Shown here: positions 45,163 to 57,656 of the stretch, in pieces | Layout: every line of letters starts with the position of its first letter | How positions within the stretch are numbered: position 1 is the stretch's first letter | Assembly: GCA_037367405.1 (NCBI GenBank) | Contig: JAZKJV010004145.1 | Location: 248,001 to 312,000, forward strand | Length of the DNA: 64,000 bases | From: Ottelia alismoides | Lineage: Eukaryota > Streptophyta > Magnoliopsida > Alismatales > Hydrocharitaceae | Direction: 5' to 3' | Notes under the pieces: model-generated | Seen by the model: only the letters and a program-made list of their open reading frames with translations | What the model was told of the DNA's origin: nothing | Database searches by the model: none | Made by a program: the position numbers and the translations under genes

Positions 45163-47635
45163 TGAAGGATATGGTGAAATCCTCAAGTGCATCACGGAAG
45201 CATGTGCATCGTATCAAATACGATGAAGAACAACTAGTCGAACTAGTTGTTCTATGTAGCAGAAATTAAAATATTTTCATGTGACAAAGAGACTCCTGTC
45301 TCAAGTCCAATCCGACAGAGGAGACGCTTGTGAGCATGTTGATGAAACACGTGATTCTCGCAATCCTTGTTGAATATCCAAGTCACATATCTCCTGATCT
45401 TGACAAACGAGATATGGCGTATTCTTCACGAGCAAGGCACGTCGAAGTAGACGGAGATCCACGAGCAAACCATCGGGCATCATAACGACAATGCTGCAGT
45501 GGTGGAGAACCTCTCTAGGGCATCCATGGTGGACAACCACATGAGAGGAAGAGAGAGTAGACATGTAGAGAGAGATACTTATGTTCTCATTGTATAAAGA
45601 AGAACAATGGGGTGCCTCTCCTTTAAAAATTTTTTGGGATCCACGGATCTCAATCCATTGGCAACACAAATCTAATGGCTCTCATTGATTTGTGTTTCTT
45701 TTAATGGATAAGATTTGTGTTGGTAAAAACCAACAATAATTAATTTAATTTAGATTAAATCTATATTGATAAATCAATCTCAAATTAAATAAATCAAGCA
45801 TGGAAATTATCGAATGAAGATTGCCTCCTTCTATAATATTGGATTTGGTGGCAATCTCATGCAATCTTATGAGATTACATTATTCCATGGAAATCTCCAA
45901 GATTTACAACAACACTTGTTGTAAATTATTCTACAAAAAAGTTCTTGTGAATATTGCAATCTTGCCATTGGAAAATTGTGAATCACATTCACAACCCAAA
46001 ATAAAATGTGAATTACATTTTCAATTAATTGTCCAATGTGATTACAATTCACATCAACATTTAATTAACAAATGTAAATTACAAATAGCTATCTCTTATA
46101 TATTATAAATCATATTTATAATATATATGACTAATATGGATATTTCTATCCAAATTATTCATGTCCATGATAATTAAATCACATTTAATCATTTTGTATC
46201 TCTTATCTCTATTCTCGCGTGCCCAAATAATATGAATCACATTCACATTATTCACATCTTTGGTAACTAATCACATTTAATTATCTTAGATAACTCTCCT
46301 TATAATATGAATCAAATTCATATTATTCATGATAATTAAATCACATTTAATTATTAATTTTCTCAGTGCTCGGATACACATATCAACAATGAAATTATCC
46401 TGAAATCTTTCAAGGATAATGCGCTTTCTCCGTGAATACTTGGAGATAAGTACAGGTCGATTGTATTGTTCCACGTATAGTGACTTGGATATTGAGATCA
46501 TATCTAAAATCCATATCGCGGGCCTCCCATAGATGCTTGATGAAATCAAGACCACAAATCTAATCTTTTCATTGCGTCTGAATCACATTCAGATCAATGT
46601 CCAACATTTGGACCAAGATCAGATTACTTCTCTACTAAGAGGAGTCACTAAAATCTAGACCCGTTTCATCACTCCCTAGGAATGGAAGCGTCATGTTTAT
46701 ACAATCATTTATGATCACATCACCCTCAGGTATTCCCAATAAATGTACATCCTGCATACTTGAAGACTTAGAATAAACCCGAAGTATTAGGTCAACTTTA
46801 TACTGTCTACTTCAGGGTTTTTATCAGTAAGTTTCTCATTCGATCATTGGGAGTTGGTATCATCATATACTTTCCAAAAACATATACCATACCTAGGTCT
46901 TGATCATATACTTTCCAAAAGTATATATCAAACCTACAAATTCAGTCAAGCTTCCAAAGCGAGACGACCGTGCACGGAATTTGATTCTTCCCAATATCTC
47001 ATGAGTGAGCTCATGCCTTCCGATTCAGTAAATGAACATGTATGTTCCCTTTGAGAGATCATATTACTCATATGCCCTTATATGCACACCGATGCGCCGT
47101 TGTATAGACCTTGGTTAGGTCATCAACCTATTGGTCTGCCAAATGTACATACTCAGACATATAGTAACACATCTATCTTTGGTCAGAGGATTTGTGCCTG
47201 TATCGTGACAGCATACGATATAGGACTTTGGTTATCTCGATCTCGTTAAGTCAAATATTTAACCCAACTAATCTGACACCTCCGAATCTATATTCCTTAT
47301 GCAGAGGACCTGCATTAAGAGGCCGGTCAGATATCAGCCTAATTGATAAAGGATTGCCATCTCCTACTCAGGCTGAAGATCATTTCTTAACAATTATATG
47401 ACGGTGCTTGATGAGTCCTCAATCTAACCCTTTAGATATTCATCCAAGCACCAACCTCTATGATTCAATTATTGAATCAATAGCTGTATGATTATTAAGA
47501 TGGCCATGGTACATAACCCTAATTGTACTAAGGGACCTATTATGCAAATTATTTATTCTTCATCTCAGATCAGGGAATGTTATGTGCAATAACATTTATT
47601 GCATAATGGCTCACCGTGGGCTCGCATGTCCAACA
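45163..47635 (-). repeat. Copia element 1 5' LTR, complete
   Basis: On the minus strand the LTR starts TGTTGGACATGCGAGCCC at 47,635 and ends CACCATATCCTTCA at 45,163, about 2.47 kb. It aligns over its whole length with the LTR of Copia element 2 (57,657-62,993 without the S2 insertion). The reading frames inside (45,301; 46,286; 46,854) are LTR sequence. Confidence 0.9.
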
Positions 47636-48500
47636 CACAATGCCAACCAATGGAGCCCTACCTGTAGATTTTTTATGTCCACCTTTCTTGGATGACCCTG
47701 CTCATTTTAGTCATCCATTTATACAACCTGATATAGGCACAGATTTTGATGTAAATAAGAACACTAGTTCTATTGTTGTTTTTGGTTCTGTAAATATTCT
47801 GTTTCCAGATGCTTTGAGAAAATCCACAAATCTAAAGATTTAAAAAATGCCTTGTCTGAACCTGATGTGGTCGAAATTATTCAGAATCTTTCACTTTCTC
47901 AAAGCCATCAAGTACATGTCTAACATCAAGAAAAGTTTGAAAGAAGCATGTACCTTAGAGAGACATCCGCACAGAGATCGTGAAAGAAATGTGAAACATA
48001 TTTGGACCATAGAAACTATCAATGCAATTAGCAATCTCCCGACAAAAAAGAAGGATATGAGAGCTCTTCTAGTTAGATGCTAGATGTTCAATCAGGAGTT
48101 CTTCCGAACTTTAATTGATAGTTTATCCTCAATCAATTTGATGCCCACTTCACTACTCAAAGAGTTTGGGTTGGGACTGCTCAAGTCTACTAGAATGATT
48201 ATACAATTCGCAGATACATCCATTAAGTGTCCCTGAGGAATTTAGGATGATGCCATCATCACATTTTGGGGAATGTAGTTCCCTATTGACTATATCGTGC
48301 TAGACACGGACACCTGAGCTCCTCTTCTGCATACCCCGATAATCCTTGGACGGTCGTTCCTTCGATCAATCGAAGTAGTGGTGGACTATGACATTGGGCT
48401 GATCACCTTTTGTTATAGCAGTGACAAGGTGCCTATTGAGATGATCGAAGTGCCCAAACCTTCAGTATTTACATCGGATGAGAGCGGGACAGAAGAACAA
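47636..48500 (+). pseudogene. Element C gag end and aspartic protease
   Basis: After the Copia insertion, gag-pol of C resumes. A linker corresponding to 17,400-17,690 of B leads to the protease active-site region, which reads RTLIDSLSSINLMPTSLL. As in B, the catalytic aspartate is kept, but the glycine of the Asp-Ser/Thr-Gly motif is replaced, here by leucine. The second block, IILGRSFLRSIEVVVDYDIG, follows after two or more stops. A 75-codon frame at 47,616 crosses from Copia LTR into C and is not a gene. Confidence 0.78.
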
Positions 48501-48550
48501 TGAACAAAAAACTATGAATTTCTTACTGAAATCCATTATACGAATCTATT

Positions 48551-49683
48551 TTGGATGATGTCGAAACCCATGAATTCTTCTCCACAGTAGAAATAGTAGA
48601 GGACATAATCCTGTTCCCAAATATCCTTAATGATGAAATTTTTGCTGAGTTGTCTAAAGAATACATTTATGGCCACTTGTCTTTGGTAGAGCAAGAGGAA
48701 ACCATTGGAAATTTTTATGAACAAGATTCCATGATAGAAGAATTCACTGTAGCATTGAATGCAGAGCTTGCAGTGCTAATGGTGGACACCATATAATTGA
48801 AAGATCTGATGCCATAACCATGCACAATAGAGGAAGTCACCACCGAGCTGAATTAGACCCCACCCAAGCTCAAGCCACTTCCAGAAAATATGATGTATGC
48901 CTTCCTTGTGGGTGCGCAGAACATGTTTCCTATGATTATCAATTCACAGTTAATGGAGGAACAAGAATCTCATATGTTTGAGGTTCTAGAAAGAAATCGC
49001 AAGGCTATAAGATGGAAAATTTCAGATCTCCATGGGATCAACCTTTCATTGTGCTCGCATCACATGTACCTTGAAGTGGACAACAAGCCTTCCGAGAATT
49101 CCAGTGAAGATTAAATCCAAATCTCTAGGAGATTGTGACGAATTGAATCACGAAATGGTGTGATTCTAGATTCATACATCCATCTCCGACTCGGAATGAG
49201 TAAGTCCTTACATGTTGTACCAAGGAAATCCGAGATTACGATGATAAATAATGACAAAGGAGAGGAGATATCAAACAGAGTTGCAAATCTTGGTATGCAT
49301 GTGTGGACTATAGACGACTGAATTTAGTAATCAAGAAGGATCACTTTCTTCTCCCCTTCATCGACCTAATAGTCGAAAGACTGAATGCGAAGGAATACTT
49401 CTATTTCTTGGACAGATACTCTAGTTACAACCAAGTTGCCATTTCCACTGAAGATCAGGAGAAAACGACCTTCTCCTATCCATTTGAGACACACACCTTC
49501 TGCAGAATGCTATTCGATTTGTACAATGCTTAAGTGACATTCCAGCAATGCATGTTGGCCATATTCATAGATATGGTTAGAAGTTTTCTTGAGGTTTTCA
49601 TGGACGATTTTTTTCTACAGTGATAGCTTTTATCAATGCGTATCTTACATGGACTGAGTTCAAAAGAGATGCTGTGAAGTGAC
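48551..49683 (+). pseudogene. Element C reverse transcriptase, first part
   Basis: An acidic linker frame (48,551-48,796) is followed by RT: MFPMIINSQLMEEQESHMFE, RNRKAIRWKISDLHGINLSL, DYRRLNLVIKKDHFLLPFID, YFYFLDRYSSYNQVAI, and the catalytic box FMDDF near 49,600, which is intact. A stop follows YNA, and the frame is disturbed around the catalytic box. The sequence breaks at 49,683 where solo LTR S1 is inserted; RT resumes at 53,766. Confidence 0.85.
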
Positions 49684-52600
49684 TGATAACTGGGAGAGAT
49701 CAAAGGGTCGCACGGTCTCACATCGGTCGATAAGTTGACCACTCAGCCTTCCACAGTTAGTTAGCAATTAACCCACAATTTAATTCAATTAATAGCAAAA
49801 ATTTGGAATTAAATTTTTTTTCTACCTTAAAATGCATAGTAGGCAAGCATGTAGAGGTCGAACTATAAAGAGCAAAACATGTAGCCTAATGTTATTTATG
49901 TACAATCGAGTCATTCATTTATATAGGTCTTTTTATGAGATTTTGGATTTTATATATTTTTTATTTTAATTTTTGATTTTATATTTTTCTCTTTATATTT
50001 TTAATTTTCTGATTTTGTATTATCTTTTTATATTTTATATTTTTTATATTTTCTTTTTTTTCTTTTATGTACACAATATAACATATATAAGGCTTTATAT
50101 GCTTAATATATAGTAGTATATCTAGAAATGATAATAAACATAGAGAATATATAAAATATAAATTGCTTTTAGGTTTTTCATATTTTCTAATGTTTTTGTA
50201 AATTTTCATGGATTTTTGTTGATTTTTATATATTTTTAAAGTAAAAAATCCCATATAATGGATTATATAAATACCAAAAATTGATTTGAGTATTAAAAAT
50301 AGAAAATCAACTCCAAAATTACCCAAATCAATTTCAATTCATAAATATGTATATAAATAATATCATACAACAAAAAACATAATTTGGTATTTTGAAGGAT
50401 TTTTATATTTTTTGTTAGATTTAAGAGCTTTTTGATTTTTATAATTTTATTTTTCTATTTTTAGGGATTTTTGTTTTCTGGACTCTGCCAAAATACACTA
50501 AACATATTTTGTTGTAATTTTTGAAAACATTTTTATATTCTCTTTAAGACTTTTATAGGTAAATAGGGATTATATAGGCTCCACTATATTTTTAATAAAT
50601 AAGCTAAATGCCAAATTGTCGAACAAAATAAGGGACTGAATCTACAAGGCATGAAGCATATATCCCTATTTTTGTGGATTTTTAGGAGCACAGTAGCTCT
50701 TTTAAATAAATAGAAGAAACACACAAAACCTTTTGTCCTGGCAGGGGCATTTTTGCAATAAAAATAAACTTCAGGGGTTACAGTGCAAAAGCATCAAAAA
50801 TATACAATGTTTCTTTAATTTTTAAAGACTAATTTAAAATTACAAAACTTACCCAGGTACTCATGAAATTTACCCCATCACGTGGGACTACACGTGATGC
50901 ATGTTGGAAGGACCAAGATGCAATTACGAAAAAGTTTAAGGGCCTCTCAATAATTTTTACTAAAATGTGCAACATGCTTTTCGATTTATTAAACTAAATT
51001 ATAAATACCAAAACTAACACGGGCTTACATGCAATTTTTCCACTTCATGTGGGACGACACGTGAGGTGACATGGACTAGACCAAAGTGTAAATACATAAC
51101 AATCCAAGGGTCCATTACAAAATTTTACCATTTATTTAACACATTATATTTTATTTACAAGATTGAATAAATATATACAAAAAGTGTGGGGATAAATATG
51201 CAATTACCCCAAGTATAGGCGCGGGCAGATGACTGGATCTTCTTCACTTGAACTCCTGGCGCCCGTGCAATGGTGGATGATGCTTCGCCCACATATGGCC
51301 AAGATTAGATCGTGGATCGTGATCGGACGGTGAAGAGGTGGCGACATCCAACAGCTCTGATCTGACTTGGGACGTCCTACTTGATCCAACGGCGGAGCAA
51401 CTATGATGAAGAACAAGGAGGAAGGTCTGCATGGGCGAACTTCCTCTAGTGAGATCTTGCTCCTCTGGTGGTCTTTGCTGGTCCAAGGGGCCTAGATAGA
51501 TCCGCGTCGAGGTCCCCTACCGGTTGGTGGCATCAAAATGGTTGGACACACATCGGAGCACCCCCACAAGGTCGGGAATAAGATGTATCCCAGGTGCCTC
51601 CAACGAGGTGTGATTTTGCCCCCAGGTGCTTCTTGGGCGCTTGAGACATGCACAAATGGATTCACCGGTCGAGGGCAAAGTGCCTCGACTCGGTTAGGTG
51701 CGAAATGGGGTGAAGGATGAAGTGGGTGGTGCTCTCCGATGGACAATGGAGCTCGGAGAGCCGATGTCTAGATCCACTGGGGATATGAGGGAACGAGGAT
51801 GTAAAATGTGATCGGGAGGCGATGAGGTTGGATATGGAGGCGGATAAAGCGGCAGAGCGACGATGATGACACGTGGAGGAGCTCGCCGGAGATCAACTCT
51901 GGCGAAGTACGATGTGATTAATTATGATTGATTTACGGGAAATTAAACCTATGATTAGAAGATGCAAAATGGAAGGATAAAAGCGCAACTCTGATACGTG
52001 GGGGTTGCCCAGGGAGCAGGGTGGTCGGAGAACCACTGTGGGTGCACCTCCGTGCTCCTGGAGCTTAGCCCGACCACAAATCGACTTCCCCTGTCACGAG
52101 AAGACTATTTGGATCCAAGACGAGGCTTCCTAGACTCGAGACGGTGACCAAAGTTGGAAGAAGAAACATAGTTTTTTTATAGACCTTGTTGAGCATCCTT
52201 ATTGACCGGCTAAAAACAATGATTTGGGCATATGTACATGCAATTAGAATGCATGGCGTGTATGTACAATAATTGATGATTATTTTGTATGAAGGGATCG
52301 AAGGTGACAAAGCGACGGGACACCCGTGGAAAAGGGAGGAAATTGTAGGAAAACCAATATGCGCATCAAATCAGGAGGCAGGGTTCAAGTTGACCAAGGT
52401 CAACTAACGAAGCGTCCTTAATGGGCCACCTAAACCACCAAAAGACAAAATAGGGCATTTTATTAAAGAATAATTAATTAAAAATAATAAATGATTTTAT
52501 TAATTTTTGAGTATAAAATATCAATTTTTATTTTTTATGTTGTATTTTATTATGATTTTTATTTATTTTTTGGCTTTATTCATTAGTAGTTAATTTTTAT

Positions 52601-53765
52601 TAGTTTGTTTATAGGTATATTCATCTATGTTTTTTGCATTTTTATTTTTAATTTGTATATTTTATTTCATTATTTTGTACATTTTATTTTATATATTTTC
52701 AACTTATTTTTATGAGTATAAATATATTTATATTTCATTTTTATGATGTAATTTGTACACTTAAATAAATAAGTTTGTATATTTTATAGGTAGATTTATA
52801 GGTATTTTACCTATGTTTGATATATACTATTATATTCTCATGTATTTTATTGAGTTTTATTTTGGGTTTTTTTATTTTAAATGGGATATGAATAGTATTT
52901 GCAATATTAAAAAATAAAAGAATAAAAGAATGAAAGAATATATTTCCCTTTTTATATATATACATATATGATTGTAGGTATTTTATCTAATTTTTCACAT
53001 AGATTTATTTTATTGACAGTTTCTTTGTGGTATTATTCTAATTTTAATATAAACATGTGTTAAAACAATATTTAAAAATTATAAAAATAAGAATTTGTAA
53101 AAATAATAAATAATGAATAAATTCAATATTTTAATCAGTAGAATGTACAATAGGGGTCAAAATCCTAACTTTCTCTAAGTAACTCCAAAAAATATAAAGC
53201 CACCACCAATAAATAGCTTGTGAAAAGTTATATAATATTAGAGGTAATTTCGATAAGCTTTAAGTTTTTATTTGAAAGATACATGTTTGTAAAGTTTGAT
53301 TTTTGGTTTTTTATTTTGTGTATAAAATGCATATTATGTATTATTTTTGGACAAACTCAATTTTGTATTTTTATTTGCATTATTATCCACAACTTTTATG
53401 TACAAGGTTTTTTATTTGATGAATAATTAATAAAGAATAAAATAGGTGTCAAAAATGCATAATGAAAGAATGAATAAATGTGATTTTTATTGTATTTTGG
53501 GCCCTTGTCTGCCCCTACTTTATTTCTTGCCGACCAACTCAATTCTTAACTTGGTCTCGGGGTTAGGGTATTAAAATATTTTCAATATTTCTTTTTCTTT
53601 TCTTCTCTTTATTCTATAATTTTGGAATTAAAATACTTATTTTATATACAAATAATACAATAAATAATGAATGCTATTATGCATAAATTGATGCTATTTA
53701 CATGCATTAGCTAGGGTTTTAAGGCCAAAATGATAGTGTAAAGGTAATGAAATGGAGATTCATCG
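49684..53765 (-). mobile_element. Minus-strand Gypsy solo LTR (S1), about 4.1 kb
   Basis: On the minus strand the sequence starts (C)GATGAATCTCCATTTCATTA at 53,765 and ends ...TCTCTCCCAGTTATCA at 49,684. It shows the LTR plan in that orientation: AT-rich U3, a GC-rich promoter block (52,440-51,200) and AT-rich U5. It splits RT of element C between the catalytic box and the next block. The flanking pentamers are GTGAC and TGGAC, an imperfect duplication. The part 49,940-51,585 is repeated at 56,026-57,656. Frames in the GC-rich block have no domain. Confidence 0.72.
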
Positions 53766-54480
53766 TGGACCTTATGATCTCGTGGTAGAAGAGCTAATTT
53801 ATGATGATAGAGGGTACTGTGCTAGGCCTTGTCATATCAAATTGTGGCATGGAGGTAGACCCTGCGAAGGTGGATGTCATTCAAAACTTGAGCCACCTAC
53901 AAATATGATGCAAGTCACATCATTCCTTGGGAACGCCAGTTTCTACCGATGATTCGTCAAATATTTCAGTAAAATTGCCCAACCACTAACTGAGCTTCTA
54001 AGCAAGGAGGTAGACCTCATCGTAGATGAGAGAGTCCTCCATGCATTCAATCAGCTGAAAGAACTAAAAATCTAGGCCCATGCCCTTCAACCACCAAATT
54101 GGTCTCTCTCATTTGAGATCAAGACATATGCATTAGATCATGCCATTGGAGTGGTTATAGGATAACGAAGAGACAATCTAGCATTTGAAATTTACTATGC
54201 TAGCCAAACTCTAGATGAAGCTAAAAAAACTGCACTGTAACTGAAATGGAGCTGTTAGCAGTCGTCTTTGCCCTAGAGAAATTCAGATCCTACCTGCTTC
54301 GTTCAAAATGATCGTTTATATAGACCATTCTTCCATCAAGTACTTGCAAGTTAAGAAGTATTCTAAACTGAGACTTATCAGATGGATCCTTCTACTCTAG
54401 GAACTCGATCTTGAAATCCATGACAAACTTGGAGTAAAATAATATGGTGGCAGATCATTTATCAAGATTAGCAGAGACTG
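53766..54480 (+). pseudogene. Element C reverse transcriptase end and RNase H
   Basis: RT resumes with EGTVLGLVISNCGMEVDPAK, FLGNASFYR and KIAQPLTELLSKEVDL. RNase H follows as SLSFEIKTYALDHAIGVVIG, with the first catalytic aspartate lost (TYAL where B has TDAS), then MELLAVVFALEKFRS-like and MVADHLSRLAE-like sequence. Stops and frameshifts are frequent. The first RNase H aspartate is also changed to tyrosine in element D. Confidence 0.8.
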
Positions 54481-54659
54481 ACACTTTTGAGCAGAGTTTA
54501 TTACCAATTTTCGAGACTTTCCTAGACGAAGCAACTATGTTAGTCACCTCGATCCCTTGGTTCGCCAATGTTGTGAATTATCTTGTGTCCAAGAAAACTT
54601 CATAAGATTGGTCGAAGCTGAAAGTCGACTAATTGTTTTCGGATATTCATTTCTATCAG
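54481..54659 (+). other. Linker between RNase H and integrase of element C
   Basis: Degraded coding sequence corresponding to 20,060-20,240 of B. A segment like PWFANVVNYLVSKK is readable. Confidence 0.6.
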
Positions 54660-55783
54660 TGGGAGGATCCTTAACTTTTTCGTGAGGGGGCAGATTGCAT
54701 ATAGAGAAGGTGCATTCATCAGGAGGAAGTCCTAAGTGTCCTTGAGCATTGCCATGCTAGAGAATTAAGAGGACATCACTCTTTAAGAAGAACACTAGCA
54801 AAAGTTCTACAATGCGCCCTTTGGTAGCCGACTCTATTCAAAGATGTAGAAGACTTTATTAAACATTGCACTTACTGTCGAAAACTAGGAAGCACTATAA
54901 GAATGAGAGAAATAATGCTCCTGAAGTACATTTAGATTTCAGATGTCTTTGACGTGTGGGGCATTGATTTCATGGGCCCATTCTCTAATAGTCAGGGTTT
55001 TGAGTAGATTCTACTTGCTGTCGACTATGTGAGTCATTGGGTGGAAGCTATCCCAACCCGAGCCGGTGCCAGTTGCATCGTCTACTAGTTTTTGAAAGAA
55101 AATACCAATGCAAAGTTCGAGATCCCCAAAATTCTGATATCCAATGGGGGTAGCTATTTCATCAACAAAAAGTCAAGAAGCTGACACAAGAATTCAACAT
55201 TGAACATCATGTCGTCTCTCTGTACCACCTACAGTCTAATGTCCTGGCCGAATGTTCAAATAGGGAGACAAAGATTTCTGCAGAAACTTGTGCACCATAA
55301 TAGGACAAAATTGATAACAACTCCTTGATTCCGTTCTTTGGGCCTATCAGACTGCCTACAAGTCTCCATTAGGAATGTCTCCCTATCTCCTAGTGTATAG
55401 GAAGCCATGCCATTTGCCTGTAGAACTCATTCATATATCTTTATGGGCAATCAATGTTTTTAATTGGATTATAAGAAGGTCGAAAAGGACAAAAAGTTGG
55501 ATTTGAATCAACTTCTCAAATTTCGTGAGTATGCATACAATAATATCCTGATGCACAAGAAGAAGGTCAGGAAGTGGCACAACAAGCACATTCACTGCAA
55601 GACTTTCGAACCAGGACAGAAGGTTTGGTTGTTTGATGCAAATCTCAAATATTTCCCAAGGAAGTTGAAGAGCAAATGGACCAGGCCTTCCATAGTGAAG
55701 TATGTTTGTGACAATGGAAGAATTGTTATATCTGGTTTGTCTGCTGACACACAACCATTTGTGATTAATGAACCATTACATTA
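54660..55783 (+). pseudogene. Element C integrase pseudogene
   Basis: The zinc-binding part is readable around RGHHSLRRTLAKVLQCALW, followed by a TAG and a YCRKLGS-like CxxC remnant. The core has DVFDVWGIDFMGPF with the first aspartate, but the second catalytic site reads ISNGGSYF, asparagine instead of aspartate. After further frameshifts the C-terminal domain is open in a 106-codon frame (55,464-55,784): KTFEPGQKVWLFDANLK, KSKWTRPSIVKYVCDNGRI and a stop after NEPLH. There is no chromodomain. The protein is clearly non-functional. Confidence 0.85.
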
Positions 55784-56025
55784 GCCTTATTTTAAACATG
55801 ATACGTTTATGTCCGTGGTTGACTCAATTCAGGTGGTCTATGATGAAGAGGTCAACGTTGCAACATCAATGCAATCTGACGAGGCACAAAAAAATAAATT
55901 TTATCAGTTAATCTTTTTATTCTTTTATTATTTTCTTCTTTTCATTTTCATTCTTGAAATTCTTTCTTCCGTCTTTCCTGCACCCCATTCATCTGTGCTA
56001 CACTGAGGATATGCTTCATCCTAAG
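55784..56025 (+). other. Element C 3' non-coding start
   Basis: Short remnant of the 3' region. It ends with GGATATGCTTCATCCTAAGTATA, here described as an inverted AGGAT...ATCCT pair followed by AAGTATA, which is the beginning of a polypurine-type module like those in B and D. The G run is missing because the sequence joins LTR fragment E2 at this point. Confidence 0.6.
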
Positions 56026-57656
56026 TATATTTTTTTATTTTAAATTTTGATTATATATTTTTCTCTTTGTATTTTTATTTATCTGATTTTGTCTTTTCTT
56101 TTTATATTTTATATTTTTTTATTTTTTATTTTTCTTTTATATACAAAATATAACATATATAAGGCTTATGCTTAAAATATTGTAGTATATCTATAAATGA
56201 TAATAAATATAGACAAATTACAAAAAATAAATTGTTTTAAGTTTTTCATATTTTTCTGAGATTTTTGTAATTTTCCAGGGATTTTCTCTACATTTATGTA
56301 TTTTTAAACTCAAAACTATCCCATATAATGGATTAAATAAATACCCGAAATTGATTTGAGTATTAAAAATATTAAATCAACTCCAAAATTACCCAAATCA
56401 ATTTCAATGCATAAATATGTATATAAATAAAATTATATAGCAGAAGAACACATTTTTGCTATTTTTGAAGGATTTCTATATTTTTATTGGATTTTAGAGC
56501 TTTATGATTTTAATCATTTTCTTTTTCTATTATTAGGATTTTTGTTTTCTGTACTCAATAAATGCCAAAATACACTATGTATATATTTTTGTAATTTTAC
56601 AAAATGTTTTTATATTTTTTTGGGATTTTTTAGGTAAATTGGGATTATATAGGCTCCATTATAATTTTAATAAATAAGTTAAATGCCAAAATTGCCAAAC
56701 AAAATATGGGTGTGAATCTACAATGCATGAAGCATCTAGTCCAATTTTTGTGGATCTTTAGGAGCATAGTATCTATTTTAAATAAATAGAAGAAACACAC
56801 AAAATTTATATCTTAATAGTGGAATTTTTGCAATAAAAACAAACTTCAGGGGTCACTAAACAAAAAACCAAAATTATACAATGTTTCTTTAATTTTTAAA
56901 GAGTAATTTAGAATTACAAAACCCACCCGGGTACTCATGCAATTTGCCCCATCACGTGGGACTACACATGATGCGTGTTGGGATTATCAAAATGATATTA
57001 CGAAAAAGTTCAGGACCTCTAAGCAATTTTTACAAAAAATACAACATGATTTTCAATTTATTCGACTAAATCATAAATACAAAAACTAACAGGGGCTTAC
57101 ACGCAATTTTTGCCACTTCTCGTGGGACGACACGTGAGTGATGTAGACTGGACCAAAGTGTAAATACATAGTAGTCCAGGGGTCCATTACAAAATTTTCC
57201 CATTTATTTAACATGTTATATTTTATTTACAAGATTGAATACAAATATACAAAAAGTGTGGGGATAAATATGAAATTACCCCAAGTACAGGCGCGGGCCA
57301 ATGACCGGATCTTCTCTACTCGAACACGTGGAGCCTGCGCAACGGTGAATGACGCTTTGCCCACGGATAGCCCAGATTAGACCGCATATCGCGATCGGAC
57401 AGTGAAGAGGTGGAGACATCCAACGGCTCTGATATGACCTGGGTCGCCCTTCTTGATCCAATGACGAAGAGGCTATGATGAAGAATAGGGAGGAAGGTCT
57501 GCGTGGACGAACTTCCTCCGATGACATCTTTCTCCTCCAGCGGTTTTTGCTGCTCCAAGGGGCCTTGATAGATCCACATCGAGGTCCCCTACTGGCTGGT
57601 GGCTTCATAATGGTTAGAGGCACACCAGAGCACCCACGCGAGGTCAGCGAAGAAGA
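56026..57656 (-). repeat. Minus-strand Gypsy LTR fragment (E2), same family as S1
   Basis: The sequence is a direct repeat of 49,940-51,585 in S1, including AACATATATAAGGCTT, CTTCAGGGGTCACTAAACAA (CTTCAGGGGTTACAGTGCAA in S1) and the GC-rich block around AGGTCCCCTACTGGCTGGTGG. Its left part, the LTR end, is missing. Its right part is interrupted by Copia element 2 at 57,657. Frames in the GC-rich part repeat those in S1 and are not genes. Confidence 0.82.

Larger units (their letters stand above)
40566..47635 (-). mobile_element. Ty1/Copia element 1, minus strand, decayed
   Basis: On the minus strand the element runs from its 5' LTR (47,635-45,163) through a degenerate primer-binding site (45,160-45,149), a leader similar to that of Copia element 2, mostly uncodable sequence, and a protease/integrase remnant (about 42,470-41,900) to a truncated 3' LTR (about 41,865-40,566). 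RT and RNase H are missing. It lies inside gag of element C. Flanking pentamers CCAAA and CACAA match at only three of five positions, so the duplication is unclear. Confidence 0.82.
34418..56025 (+). mobile_element. Gypsy (Athila-like) element C, decayed and interrupted
   Basis: C has a truncated 5' LTR (34,418-36,113), primer-binding site, leader, gag, protease, RT, RNase H and integrase, in the usual order, but with many stops and frameshifts. It is interrupted in gag by a Copia element (40,566-47,635) and in RT by a minus-strand solo LTR (49,684-53,765). Its 3' region breaks off at about 56,025 in a polypurine-module-like sequence and joins another LTR fragment; no 3' LTR of C is seen. 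It is more decayed than B, so it is probably older. Confidence 0.82.
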
